Assembly (NCBI RefSeq): GCF_902167145.1
Contig: NW_023366932.1
Span: forward strand, 1-64,000
Origin: Zea mays
Taxonomy: Eukaryota > Streptophyta > Magnoliopsida > Poales > Poaceae
DNA length: 64,000 nt
Direction of reading: 5' to 3'
The notes under the pieces are model-generated. The model was not told the origin of the DNA. It was given only the letters and a program-made list of their open reading frames with translations, and made no database searches. Of this stretch, positions 1 to 14,360 are shown piece after piece. The stretch's first letter is position 1, and every line of letters starts with the position of its first letter. The position numbers were made by a program, and so were the translations under genes.

Positions 1-3000
1 CATTTCAAAAATACCAAAGGCTAACACGTACGGATTTTTAACCAAGAAATGGTCTCCACCAGAAATCCAAGAATGTGATCTATGGCAAGGAAACATATGT
101 GGGGTGAGGTGTACGAGCCTCCGGTCGATGATCAATGGCCACACAACCCCCATTTTGCCGAAAATAGCCATGAATGACCATTTTCAATAATACCGAAGGC
201 TAACACGTACGAGTTTTTAACCAAGAAATGGTCCCCACCAGAAATCCAAGAATGTGATCTATGGCAAGGAAACATATGTGGGGTGAGGTGTATGAGCGTC
301 TGGTCGATGATCAATGGCCACACAACCCCCATTTTTGTCGAAAATAGCCATGAACGACCATTTTCAATAATACCGAAGGCTAACACCTACGGATTTTTGA
401 CCAAGAAATGGTCTCCACCAGAAATCCAAGAATGTGATCTATGGCAAGGAAACATATGTGGGGTGAGGTGTATGAGCCTCTGGTCGACGATCAATGGCCA
501 CACAACCCTAATTTTTGTCGAAAATAGCCATGAACGACCATTTTCAATGACATTGAAGGCTAACACCTACGGATTTTTGACCAAGAAATGGTCTCCACCA
601 TAAATCCAAGAATGTGATCTATGGCAAGGAAACATATGTGTAGTGAGGTGTATGAGCCTCTGGTCGATGATCAATGGCCACACAACCCCCATTTTTGTCG
701 AAAATAGCCATGAATGACCATTTACAATAATACCGAAGGCTAACACCTACGGATTTTTGACCAAGAAATGGTCTCCACCAGAAATCCAAGAATATGATCT
801 ATGGCAAGGAAACATATGTGGGGTGAGGTGTATGAGCCTCTGGTCGACGATCAATGGCCACACAACCCCCATTTTGCCGAAAATAGCCATGAATGACCAT
901 TTTCAATAATACCGAAGGCTAACACGTACGAGTTTTTAACCAAGAAATGGTCTCCACCAGAAATCCAAGAATGTAATCTATGGCAAGGAAACATATGTGG
1001 GGTGAGGTTTATGAGCCTCTAGTCGATGATAAATGGCCACACAAGCTCCATTTTTTATGAAAATAGCCATGAGCGACCTTGAAAATAGCCATGAGCGACC
1101 ATTTTCAATAATACTAGAGGCTAACACCTACGGATTTTAGACCAAGAAATGGTCTCCACCAGAAATCCAAGAATGTGATCTATGGCAAGGAAACATATGT
1201 GGGGTGAGGTGTATGAGCGTCTGGTCGATGATCAATGGCCACACAACCCCCATTTTTGTCGAAAATAGCCATGAAGGACCATTTTCAATAATACCGAAGG
1301 CTAACACCTACGGATTTTTGACCAAGAAAAGGTCTCCACCTGAAATCCAAGAATGTGATCTATGGCAAGGAAACATATGTGGGGTGAGGTGTATGAGCCT
1401 CTAGTCGATGATCAATGGCCACACAACCCCCATTTTTGTCGAAAATAGCCATGAATGATCATTTTCAAAAATACCAAAGGCTAACACGTACGGATTTTTG
1501 ACCAAGAAATGGTCTCCACCAGAAATCGAATAATGTGATCTATGGCAAGGAAACATATGTGGGGTGAGGTGTACGAGCCTCTGGTCGATGATCAATGGCC
1601 ACACAACCCCCATTTTGCCAAAAATAGCCATGAATGACCATTTTCAATAATACCGAAGGCTAACACGTACGAGTTTTTAACCAAGAAATGGTTTCCACCA
1701 GAAATCCAAGAATGTAATCTATGGCAAGGAAACATATGTGGGGTGAGGTTTATGAGCCTCTAGTCGATGATAAATGGCCACACAACCCCCATTTTTTATG
1801 AAAATAGCCATGAGCGACCTTGAAAATAGCCATGAGCGACCATTTTCAATAATACTAGAGGCTAACACCTACGGATTTTAGACCAAGAAATGGTCTCCAC
1901 CAGAAATCCAAGAATGTGATCTATGGCAAGGAAACATATGTGGGGTGAGGTGTATGAGCCTCTGGTCGATGATCAATGGCCACACAACCCCCATTTTTGT
2001 CGAAAATAGCCATGAACGACCATTTTCAATAATACCGAAGGCTAACACCTACGGATTTTTGACCAAGAAATGGTCTCCTCCAGAAATCCAAGAATGTGAT
2101 CTATGGCAAGGAAACATATGTGGGGTGAGGTGTATGAGCCTCTAGTCGATGATCAATGGCCACACAACCCCCATTTTTGTCGAAAATAGCCATGAATGAC
2201 CATTTTCAAAAATACCAAAGGCTAACACGTATGGATTTTTGACCAAGAAATGGTCTCCACCAGGAATCCAAGAATGTGATCTACGACAAGGAAACATATG
2301 TGGGGTGAGGTGTATGAGCTTCTGGTCGATGATCAATGGCCACACAACCCCCATTTTGCCGAAAATAGCCATGAATGACCATTTTAAATAATATCGAAGG
2401 CTAACACCTACGGATTTTTGACCAAGAAATGGTCTCCACCAGAAATCCAAGAATGTGATCTACGACAAGGAAACATATGTGGGGTGAGGTGTATGAGCCT
2501 CTGGTCGACGATCAATGGCCACACAACCCCCATTTTGTCGAAAATAGCCATGAATGACCATTTTCAATAATACCGAAGGCTAACACGTACGAGTTTTTAA
2601 CCAAGAAATGGTTTCCACCAGAAATCCAAGAATGTAATCTATGGCAAGGAAACATATGTGGGGTGAGGTTTATGAGCCTCTAGTCGATGATAAATGGCCA
2701 CACAACCCCCATTTCTTATGAAAATAGCCATGAGCGACCTTGAAAATAGCCATGAGCGACCATTTTCAATAATACTAGAGGCTAACACCTACGGATTTTA
2801 GACCAAGAAATGGTCTCCACCAGAAATCCAAGAATGTGATATATGGCAAGGAAACATATGTGGGGTGAGGTGTATGAGCGTCTGGTCGATGATCAATGGC
2901 CACACAACCCCCATTTTTGTCGAAAATAGCCATGAACGACCATTTTCAATAATACCGAAGGCTAACACCTACGGATTTTTGACCAAGAAATGGTCTCCAC

Positions 3001-6000
3001 CAGAAATCCAAGAATGTGATCTATGGCAAGGAAACATATGTGGGGTGAGGTGTATGAGCCTCTGGTCGATGATCAATGGCCACACAACCTCCATTTTTGT
3101 CGAAAATAGCCATGAACGACCATTTTCAATAATATCGAAGGCTAACACCTACGGATTTTTGACCAAGAAATGGTCTCCACCAGAAATCCAAGAATTTGAT
3201 CTACGACAAGGAAACATATGTGGGGTGAGGTGTATGAGCCTCTGGTCGACGATCAATGGCCACACAACCCCCATTTTGCCGAAAATAGCCATGAATGACC
3301 ATTTTCAATAATATCGAAGGCTAACACCTACGGATTTTTGACCAAGAAATGGTCTCCACCAGAAATCCAAGAATGTGATCTACGACAAGGAAACATATGT
3401 GGGGTGAGGTGTATGAGCCTCTGGTCGACGATCAATGGCCACACAACCCCCATTTTGCCGAAAATAGCCATGAATGACCATTTTCAATAATACCGAAGGC
3501 TAACACGTACGAGTTTTTAACCAAGAAATGGTTTCCACTAGAAATCCAAGAATGTAATCTATGGCAATGAAACATATGTGGGGTGAGGTTTATGAGCCTC
3601 TAATCGATGATAAATGGCCACACAACCCCCATTTTTTATGAAAATAGCCATGAGCGACCTTGAAAATAGCCATGAGCGACCATTTTCAATAATACTAGAG
3701 GCTAACACCTACGGATTTTAGACCAAGAAATGGTCTCCACCAGAAATCCAAGAATGTGATCTATGGCAAGGAAACATATGTGGGGTGAGGTGTATGAGCG
3801 TCTGGTTGATGATCAATGGCCACACAACCCCCATTTTTGTCGAAAATAGCCATGAACGACCATTTTCAATAATACCGAAGGCTAACACCTACGGATTTTT
3901 TACCAAGAAATGGTCTCCACCAGAAATCCAAGAATGTGATCTATGGCAAGGAAACATATGTGGGGTGAGGTGTATGAGCCTCTAGTCGATGATCAATGGC
4001 CACACAACCCCCATTTTTGTCGAAAATAGCCATGAATGACCATTTTCAAAAATACCAAACGCTAACACGTACGGATTTTTAACCAAGAAATGGTCTCCGC
4101 CAGAAATCCAAGAATGTGATCTATGGCAAGGAAACATATGTGGGGTGAGGTGTACGAGCCTCTGGTCGATGATCAATGGCCACACAACCCCCATTTTGCC
4201 GAAAATAGCCATGAATGACCATTTTCAATAATACCGAAGGCTAACACGTACGAGTTTTTAACCAAGAAATGGTCTCCACTAGAAATCCAAGAATGTGATC
4301 TATGGCAAGGAAACATATGTGGGGTGAGGTGTATGAGCGTCTGGTCGATGATCAATGGCCACACAACCCCCATTTTTGTCGAAAATAGCCATGAACGACC
4401 ATTTTCAATAATACCGAAGGCTAACACCTACGGATTTTTGACCAAGAAATGGTCTCCACCAGAAATCCAAGAATTTGATCTATGGCAAGGAAACATATGT
4501 GGGGTGAGGTGTATGAGCCTCTGGTCGACGATCAATGGCCACACAACCCTAATTTTTGTCGAAAATAGCCATGAACGACCATTTTCAATGACACTGAAGG
4601 CTAACACCTACGGATTTTTGACCAAGAAATGGTCTCCACCATAAATCCAAGAATGTGATCTATGGAAAGGAAACATATGTGTAGTGAGGTGTATGAGCCT
4701 CTGGTCGATGATCAATGGCCACACAACCCCCATTTTTGTCGAAAATAGCCATGAATGACCATTTACAATAATACCGAAGGCTAACACCTACGGATTTTTG
4801 ACCAAGAAATGGTCTCCACCAGAAATCCAAGAATGTGATCTATGGCAAGGAAACATATGTGGGGTGAGGTGTATGAGCCTCTGGTCGACGATCAATGGCC
4901 ACACAACCCCCATTTTGCCGAAAATAGCGATGAATGACCATTTTCAATAATACCGAAGGCTAACACGTACGAGTTTTTAACCAAGAAATGGTCTCCACCA
5001 GAAATCCAAGAATGTAATCTATGGCAAGGAAACATATGTGGGGTGAGGTTTATGAGCCTCTAGTCGATGATAAATGGCCACACAACCACCATTTTTTATG
5101 AAAATAGCCATGAGCGACCTTGAGAATAGCCATGAGCGACCATTTTCAATAATACTAGAGGCTAACACCTACGGATTTTAGACCAAGAAATGGTCTCCAC
5201 CAGAAATCCAAGAATGTGATCTATGGCAAGGAAATATATGTGGGGTGAGGTGTATGAGCATCTGGTCGATGATCAATGGCCACACAACCCCCATTTTTGT
5301 CGAAAATAGCCATGAATGACCATTTTCAATAATACCGAAGGCTAACACCTACGGATTTTTGACCAAGAAATGGTCTCCACCAGAAATCCAAGAATGTGAT
5401 CTATGGCAAGGAAACATATGTGGGGTGAGGTGTATGAGCCTCTAGTCGATGATCAATGGCCACACAACCCCCATTTTTGTCGAAAATAGCCATGAATGAC
5501 CATTTTCAAAAGTACCAAAGGCTAACACGTACGGATTTTTGACCAAGAAATGGTCTCCACCAGAAATCCAAGAATGTGATCTATGGCAAGGAAACATATG
5601 TGGGGTGAGGTGTACGAGCCTCTGGTCGATGATCAATGGCCACACAACCCCCATTTTGCCGAAAATAGCCATGAATGACCATTTTCAATAATAGCGAAGG
5701 CTAACACGTACGAGTTTTTAACCAAGAAATGGTTTCCACCAGAAATCCAAGAATGTAATCTATGGCAAGGAAACATATGTGGGGTGAGGTTTATGAGCCT
5801 CTGGTCGATGATGAATGGCCACACAACCCCCATTTTGCCGAAAATAGCCATGAACGACCATTTTCAATAATACCGAAGGCTAACACGTACGAGTTTTTAA
5901 CCAAGAAATGGTCTCCACCAGAAATCCAAGAATGTGATCTATGGCAAGGAAACATATGTGGGGTGAGGTGTACGAGCCTCTAGTCGATGATCAATGGCCA

Positions 6001-6361
6001 CACAACCACCATTTTGCCGAAAATAGCCATGAACGATCATTTTCAATAATACCGAAGGCTAACACGTACGAGTTTTTAACCAAGAAATGGTCTCCACCAG
6101 AAATCCAAGAATGTGATCTATGGCAAGGAAACATATGTGGGGTGAGGTGTATGAGCATCTGGTCGATGATCAATGGCCACACAACCCCCATTTTTGTCGA
6201 AAATAGCCATGAATGACCATTTACAATAATACCGAAGGCTAACACCTACGGATTTTTGACCAAGAAATGGTCTCCACCAGAAATCCAAGAATGTGATCTA
6301 TGGCAAGGAAACATATGTGGGGTGAGGTGTATGAGCCTCTGGTCGATGATCAAAGGCCACA
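1..6361 (+). repeat. knob180 satellite array, plus orientation
   Basis: About 35 tandem monomers in head-to-tail order, period 180 bp (for example 241-420 and 421-600 align base for base). I recognise the unit from memory as the maize 180-bp knob satellite. Monomers fall into classes. One has ATTTTTGTCG and a CACCTACGGATTTTTGACC segment. A second is 179 bp, with ATTTTGCCG and usually CACGTACGAGTTTTTAACC. A third has TTTTTTATG, mostly in 202-bp form. Further marker variants are CTACGACAAGG for CTATGGCAAGG, and the linked pair ACCATAAATCC with GTAGTGAGG (about 598/640 and 4639/4681). The 202-bp monomers sit at 1081, 1822, 2742, 3662 and 5122 (start of second 22-bp copy). The first and last are 4041 bp apart and mark a tandem super-repeat. 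No gene is seen. Confidence 0.95.
1059..1100 (+). repeat. 22-bp internal duplication of the 202-bp knob monomer (representative)
   Basis: The 22-bp unit GAAAATAGCCATGAGCGACC plus TT is repeated directly, turning a 180-bp monomer into a 202-bp one. The same duplication recurs on the plus strand at 1822, 2742, 3662, 5122, 55154, 55536, 56456, 57512 and 58612 (start of second copy). Reverse-complemented copies start at about 7600, 8521, 10519, 12879, 13799, 14361, 15281, 16201, 17121, 17503, 18244, 19704, 20623, 21542, 21924, 32102, 33743, 42637, 43018, 47177, 48098, 49918, 50839, 51579, 61854, 62910 and 63830. I recall that a 202-bp knob variant has been described in maize. The shared junction implies one origin followed by amplification. 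Confidence 0.93.
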
Positions 6362-6379
6362 CCATTGATCATCGACCAG
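6339..6379. repeat. Foldback junction, plus-to-minus satellite switch
   Basis: The 15-base arm CTGGTCGATGATCAA at 6339-6353 is perfectly complementary to 6365-6379, with an 11-base loop. The array changes orientation here. Because the flanks are monomers in opposite orientation, the stem continues outward with mismatches. Monomer classes on the two sides do not mirror each other over the next kilobase, so this is an inversion breakpoint and not the centre of a recent perfect palindrome. Confidence 0.9.
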
Positions 6380-9300
6380 ACGCTCATACACCTCACCCCA
6401 CATATGTTTCCTTGCCATAGATCACATTCTTGGATTTCTAGTGGAGACCATTTCTTGGTCTAAAATCCATAGGTCTTAGCCTCTAGTATTATTGAAAATG
6501 GTCGCTCATGGCTATTTTCATAAAAAATGGGGGTTGTGTGGCCATTGATCATCGACCAGAGGCTCGTACACCTCACCCCACATATGTTTCCTTGCCATAG
6601 ATCACATTCTTGGATTTCTGGTGGAAACCATTTCTTGGTTAAAAACTCGTACGTGTTAGCCTTCGTAATTATTGAAAATGGTCATTCATGGCTATTTTCG
6701 GCAAAATGGGGGTTGTAATGCCATTGATCATCGATCAGAGGCTCATACACCTCACCCCACATATGTTTCCTTGCCATAGATCACATTCTTGGATTTCTGG
6801 TGGAGACCATTTCTTGGTCAAAAATCAGTAGGTCTTAGCCTCTAGTATTATTGAAAATGGTCGCTCATGGCTATTTTCATAAAAAAATGGGGGTTGTGTG
6901 GCCATTTATCATCGACTAGAGGCTCATAAATCTCACCCCACATATGTTTCCTTGCCATAGATCACATTCTTGGATTTTTGGTGGAGACCATTTCTTGGTC
7001 AAAAACTCGTACGTGTTAGCCTTCGGTATTATTGAAAATGGTCGTTCATGGCTATTTTCGACAAAAATGGGGGTTGTGTGGCCATTGATCATCGACCAGA
7101 GGCTCATACACCTCACCCCATATATGTTTCCTTGCCATAGATCACATTCTTGGATTTCTGGTGGAGACCATTTCTTGGCCTAAAATTCGTAGGTGTTAGC
7201 CTTCGGTATTATTGAAAATGGTCGCTCATGGCTATTTTCGACAAAAATGGGGGTTGTGTGGCCATTGATCATCGACCAGAGGCTCATACACCTCACCCCA
7301 CATATGTTTCCTTGCCATAGATTACATTCTTGGATTTCTGGTGGAAACCATTTCTTGGTTAAAACCTCGTACGTGTTAGCCTTCGGTATTATTGAAAATG
7401 GTCGTTCATGGCTATTTTCGACAAAAATGGGGGTTGTGTGGCCATTGATCATCGACCAGACGCTCATACACCTCACCCCACATATGTTTCCTTGCCATAG
7501 ATCACATTCTTGGATTTCTGGTGGAGACCATTTCTTGGTCTAAAATCCGTAGGTGTTAGCCTCTAGTATTATTGAAAATGGTCGCTCATGGCTATTTTCA
7601 AGGTCGCTCATGGCTATTTTCATAAAAAAATGGGGGTTGTGTGGCCATTTATCATCGACTAGAGGCTCATAAACCTCACCCCACATATGTTTCCTTGCCA
7701 TAGATTACATTCTTGGATTTCTGGTGGAAACCATTTCTTGGTTAAAAACTCGTACGTGTTAGCCTTCGGTATTATTGAAAATGGTCATTCATGGCTATTT
7801 TCGGCAAAATGGGGGTTGTGTGGCCATTGATCGTCGACCAGAGGCTCATACACCTCACCCCACATATGTTTCCTTGTCGTAGATCACATTCTTGGATTTC
7901 TGGTGGAGACCATTTCTTGGTCAAAAATCCGTAGGTGTTAGCCTTCGATATTATTGAAAATGGTCATTCATGGCTATTTTCGGCAAAATGGGGGTTGTGT
8001 GGCCATTGATCGTCGACCAGAGGCTCATACACCTCACCCCACATATGTTTCCTTGTCGTAGATCACATTCTTGGATTTCTGGTGGAGACCATTTCTTGGT
8101 CAAAAATCCGTAGGTGTTAGCCTTCAGTGTCATTGAAAATGGTCGTTCATGGCTATTTTCGACAAAAATTAGGGTTGTGTGGCCATTGATCGTCGACCAG
8201 AGGCTCATACACCTCACCCCACATATGTTTCCTTGCCATAGATCACATTCTTGGATTTCTGGTGGAGACCATTTCTTGGTCAAAAATCTGTAGGTGTTAG
8301 CCTTCAGTATTATTGAAAATGGTCGTTCATGGCTATTTTCGACAAAAATGGGGGTTGTGTGGCCATTGATCATCGACCAGACGATCATACACCTCACCCC
8401 ACATATGTTTCCTTGCCATAGATCACATTCTTGGATTTCTGGTGGAGACCATTTCTTGGTCTAAAATCCGTAGGTGTTAGCCTCTTGTAATATTGAAAAT
8501 GGTCGCTCATGGCTATTTTCAAGGTCGCTCATGGCTATTTTCATAAAAAATGGGGGTTGTGTGGCCATTTATCATCGACTAGAGGCTCATAAACCTCACC
8601 CCACATATGTTTCCTTGCCATAGATCACATTCTTGGATTTCTGGTGGAGACCATTTCTTGGTTAAAAACTCGTACGTGTTAGCCTTCGGTATTATTGAAA
8701 ATGGTCGTTCATGGCTATTTTCGGCAAAATGGGGGTTGTGTGGCCATTGATCATCGACCAGAGGCTCGTACACCTCACCCCACATATGTTTCCTTGCCAT
8801 AGATCACATTCTTGGATTTCTGGTGGAGACCATTTCTTGGTCAAAAACTCGTACGTGTTAGCCTTCGGTATTATTGAAAATGGTCGTTCATGGCTATTTT
8901 CGGCAAAATGGGGGTACTGTGGCCATTGATCATCGACCAGAGGCTCGTACACCTCACCCCACATATGTTTCCTTGCCATAGATCACATTCTTGGATTTCT
9001 GGTGGAGACCATTTCTTGGTCAAAAATCCGTAGGTGTTAGCCTTCGGTATTATTGAAAATGGTCATTCATGGCTATTTTCGACAAAAATGGGGGTTGTGT
9101 GGCCATTGATCATCGACCAGAGGCTCGTACACCTCACTACACATATGTTTCCTTGCCATAGATCACATTCTTGGATTTTTGGTGGAGACCATTTCTTGGT
9201 CAAAAACTCGTACGTGTTAGCCTTCGGTATTATTGAAAATGGTCGTTCATGGCTATTTTCGACAAAAATGGGGGTTGTGTGGCCATTGATCATCGACCAG

Positions 9301-12300
9301 AGGCTCATACACCTCACCCCACATATGTTTCCTTGCCATAGATCACATTCTTGGATTTCTGGTGGAGACCATTTCTTGGTCAAAAATCCGTAGGTGTTAG
9401 CCTTCGGTATTATTGTAAATGGTCATTCATGGCTATTTTCGACAAAAATGGGGGTTGTGTGGCCATTGATCATCGACCAGAGGCTCATACACCTCACCCC
9501 ACATATGTTTCCTTGCCATAGATCACATTCTTGGATTTCTGGTGGAGACCATTTCTTGGTCAAAAATCCGTACGTGTTAGCCTTTGGTATTTTTGAAAAT
9601 GGTCATTCATGGCTATTTTCGACAAAAATGGGGGTTGTGTGGCCATTGATCGTCGACCAGAGGCTCATACACCTCACCCCACATATGTTTCCTTGTCGTA
9701 GATCACATTGTTGGATTTCTGGTGGAGACCATTTCTTGGTCAAAAATCCGTAGGTGTTAGCCTTCGATATTATTGAAAATGGTCGTTCATGGCTATTTTC
9801 GACAAAAATGGGGGTTGTGTGGCCATTGATCATCGACCAGACGCTCATACACCTCACCCCACATATGTTTCCTTGCCATAGATCACATTCTTGGATTTAT
9901 GGTGGAGACCATTTCTTGGTCAAAAATTCGTAGGTGTTAGCCTTCAGTGTCATTGAAAATGTTCGTTCATGGCTATTTTCGACAAAAATTAGGGTTGTGT
10001 GGCCATTGATCGTCGACCAGAGGCTCATACACCTCACCCCACATATGTTTCCTTGCCATAGATCACATTCTTGGATTTCTGGTGGAGACCATTTCTTGGT
10101 CAAAAATCCGTAGGTGTTAGCCTTCGGTATTATTGAAAATGGTCATTCATGGCTATTTTCGGCAAAATGGGGGTTGTGTGGCCATTTATCATCGACTAGA
10201 GGCTCATAAATCTCACCCCACATATGTTTCCTTGCCATAGATCAAATTCTTGGATTTTTGGTGGAGACCATTTCTTGGTCAAAAACTCGTACGTGTTAGC
10301 CTTCGGTATTATTGAAAATGGTCGTTCATGGCTATTTTCGGCAAAATGGGGGTTGTGTGGCCATTGATCGTCGACCAGAGGCTCATACACCTCACCCCAC
10401 ATATGTTTCCTTGTCGTAGATCACATTCTTGGATTTCTGGTCGAGACCATTTCTTGGCCTAAAATCCGTAGGTGTTAGCCTCTAGTATTATTGAAAATGG
10501 TCGCTCATGGCTATTTTCAAGGTCGCTCATGGCTATTTTCATAAAAAATGGGGGTTGTGTGGCCATTTATCATCGACTAGAGGCTCATAAACCTCACCCC
10601 ACATATGTTTCCTTGCCATAGATCACATTCTTGGATTTCTGGTGGAGACCATTTCTTGGTTAAATACTCGTACGTGTTAGCCTTCGGTATTATTGAAAAT
10701 GGTCGTTCATGGCTATTTTCGGCAAAATGGGGGTTGTGTGGCCATTGATCATCGACCAGAGGCTCGTACACCTCACCCCACATATGTTTCCTTGCCATAG
10801 ATCACATTCTTGGATTTCTGGTGGAGACCATTTCTTGGTCAAAAATCCGTAGGTGTTAGCCTTCAGTGTCATTGAAAATGGTCGTTCATGGCTATTTTCG
10901 ACAAAAATGGGGGTTGTGTGGCCATTGATGATCGACCAGAGGCTCGTACACCTCACCCCACATATGTTTCCTTGCCATAGATCACATTCTTGGATTTCTG
11001 GTGGAGACCATTTCTTGGTCAAAAATCCGTAGGTGTTAGCCTACGGTATTATTGTAAATGGTCATTCATGGCTATTTTCGACAAAAATGGGGGTTGTGTG
11101 GCCATTGATCTTCGACCAGAGGCTCATACACCTCACTACACATATGTTTCCTTGCCATAGATCACATTCTTGGATTTATGGTGGAGACCATTTCTTGGTC
11201 AAAAATCCGTAGGTGTTAGCCTTCAGTGTCATTGAAAATGGTCGTTCATGGCTATTTTCGACAAAAATTAGGGTTGTGTGGCCATTGATCGTCGACTAGA
11301 GGCTCATACACCTCACCCCACATATGTTTCCTTGCCATAGATCACATTCTTGGATTTCTGGTGGAGACCATTTCTTGGGCAAAAATCTGTAGGTGTTAGC
11401 CTTTGGTATTTTTGAAAATGGTCATTCATGGCTATTTTCGACAAAAATGGGGGTTGTGTGGCCATTGATCTTCGACCAGAGGCTCATAAACCTCACCCCA
11501 CATATGTTTCCTTGCCATAGATTACATTCTTGGATTTATGGTGGAGACCATTTCTTGGTCAAAAATCCGTAGGTGTTAGCCTTCAGTGTCATTGAAAATG
11601 GTCGTTCATGGCTATTTTCGACAAAAATTAGGGTTGTGTGGCCATTGATCGTCGACCAGAGGCTCATACACCTCACCCCACATATGTTTCCTTGCCATAG
11701 ATTACATTCTTGGATTTCTGGTGGAAACCATTTCTTGGTTAAAAACTCGTACGTGTTAGCCTTCGGTATTATTGAAAATGGTCGTTCATGGCTATTTTCG
11801 ACAAAAATTAGGGTTGTGTGGCCATTGATCGTCGACCAGAGGCTCATACACCTCACCCCACATATGTTTCCTTGCCATAGATCACATTCTTGGATTTCTG
11901 GTGGAGACCATTTCTTGGTCAAAAATCCGTAGGTGTTAGCCTTCGATATTATTGAAAATGGTCGTTCATGGCTATTTTCGACAAAAATGGGGGTTGTGTG
12001 GCCATTGATCATCGACCAGAGGCTCATACACCTCACCCCACATATGTTTCCTTGCCATAGATCACATTCTTGGATTTCTGGTGGAGACCATTTCTTGGTC
12101 AAAAATCCGTAGGTGTTAGCCTTTGGTATTATTGAAAATGGTCGTTCATGGCTATTTTCCACAAAAATGGGGGTTGTGTGGCCATTCATCATCGACCAGA
12201 GGCTCATAAACCTCACCCCACATATGTTTCCTTGCCATAGATTACATTCTTGGATTTCTGGTGGAAACCATTTCTTGGTTAAAAACTCGTACGTGTTAGC

Positions 12301-14360
12301 CTTCGGTATTATTGAAAATGGTCATTCATGGCTATTTTCGGCAAAATGGGGGTTGTGTGGCCATTGATCATCGACCAGAGGCTCGTACACCTCACCCCAC
12401 ATATGTTTCCTTGCCATAGATCACATTCTTGGATTTCTGGTGGAGACCATTTCTTGGTCAAAAATCTGTACGTGTTAGCCTTTGGTATTTTTGAAAATGG
12501 TCATTCATGGCTATTTTTGACAAAAATGGGGGTTGTGTGGCCATTGATCATCGACTAGAGGCTCATACACATCACCCCACATATGTTTCCTTGCCATAGA
12601 TCACATTCTTGGATTTCTGGTGGAGACCATTTCTTGGTAAAAAATCCGTAGGTGTTAGCCTTCGGTATTATTGAAAATGGTCATTCATGGCTATTTTCGA
12701 CAAAAATGGGGGTTGTGTGGCCATTGATCATCGACCAGATGCTCATACACCTCACCCCACATATGTTTCCTTGCCATAGATCACATTCTTGGATTTCTGG
12801 TGGAGACCATTTCTTGGTCTAAAATCCGTAGGTGTTAGCCTCTAGTATTATTGAAAATGGTCGCTCATGGCTATTCTCAAGGTCGCTCATGGCTATTTTC
12901 ATAAAAAATGGGGGTTGTGTGGCCATTTATCATCGACTAGAGGCTCATAAACCTCACCCCACATATGTTTCCTTGCCATAGATTACATTCTTGGATTTCT
13001 GGTGGAGACCATTTATTGGTTAAAAACTCGTACGTGTTAGCCTTCGGTATTATTGAAAATGGTCATTCATGGCTATTTTCGGCAAAATGGGGGTTGTGTG
13101 GCCATTGATCGTCGACCAGAGGCTCATACACCTCACCCCACATATGTTTCCTTGCCATAGATCACATTCTTGGATTTCTGGTGGAGACCATTTCTTGGTC
13201 AAAAATCCGTAGGTGTTAGCCTTCGGTATTATTGTAAATGGTCATTCATGGCTATTTTCGACAAAAATGGGGGTTGTGTGGCCATTGATCATCGACCAGA
13301 GGCTCATACACCTCACTACACATATGTTTCCTTGCCATAGATCACATTCTTGGATTTATGGTGGAGACCATTTCTTGGTCAAAAATCCGTAGGTGTTAGC
13401 CTTCAGTGTCATTGAAAATGGTCGTTCATGGCTATTTTCGACAAAAATTAGGGTTGTGTGGCCATTTATCATCGACTAGAGGCTCATAAACCTCACCCCA
13501 CATATGTTTCCTTGTCATAGATTACATTCTTGGATTTCTGGTGGAAACCATTTCATGGTTAAAAACTCGTACGTGTTAGCCTTCGGTATTATTGAAAATG
13601 GTCATTCATGGCTATTTTCGGCAAAATGGGGGTTGTGTGGCCATTGATCATCGACCAGAGGCTCATACACCTCACCCCACATATGTTTCCTTGTCGTAGA
13701 TCACATTCTTGGATTTCTGGTGGAGACCATTTCTTGGTCTAAAATCCGTAGGTGTTAGCCTCTAGTATTATTGAAAATGGTCGCTCATGGCTATTTTCAA
13801 GGTCGCTCATGGCTATTTTCATAAAAAATGGGGGTTGTGTGGCCATTGATCGTCGACCAGAGGCTCATACACCTCACCCCACATATGTTTCCTTGTCGTA
13901 GATCACATTCTTGGATTTCTGGCAGAGACCATTTCTTGGTCAAAAATCCGTAGGTGTTAGCCTTCGATATTATTGAAAATGGTCGTTCATGGCTATTTTC
14001 GACAAAAATGGAGGTTGTGTGGCCATTGATCATCGACCAGAGGCTCATACACCTCACCCCACATATGTTTCCTTGCCATAGATCACATTCTTGGATTTCT
14101 GGTGGAGACCATTTCTTGGTCAAAAATCCGTAGGTGTTAGCCTTCGGTATTATTGAAAATGGTCGTTCATGGCTATTTTCGACAAAAATGGGGGTTGTGT
14201 GGCCATTGATCATCGACCAGACGCTCATACACCTCACCCCACATATGTTTCCTTGCCATAGATCACATTCTTGGATTTCTGGTGGAGACCATTTCTTGGT
14301 CTAAAATCCGTAGGTGTTAGCCTCTAGTATTATTGAAAATGGTCGCTCATGGCTATTTTC

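Noticed and set aside
283..603. Open frames in satellite DNA (here and throughout 1-21959, 31397-34595 and 42564-64000)
   Set aside because: They repeat with the 180-bp unit, occur on both strands, stop at the 179- and 202-bp monomers that shift the frame, and resemble no protein domain.
5122..7600. Perfect palindrome centred on the 6362 switch (202-bp monomers at similar distance on each side)
   Set aside because: The intervening monomer classes do not mirror each other, so the equal distance looks coincidental.
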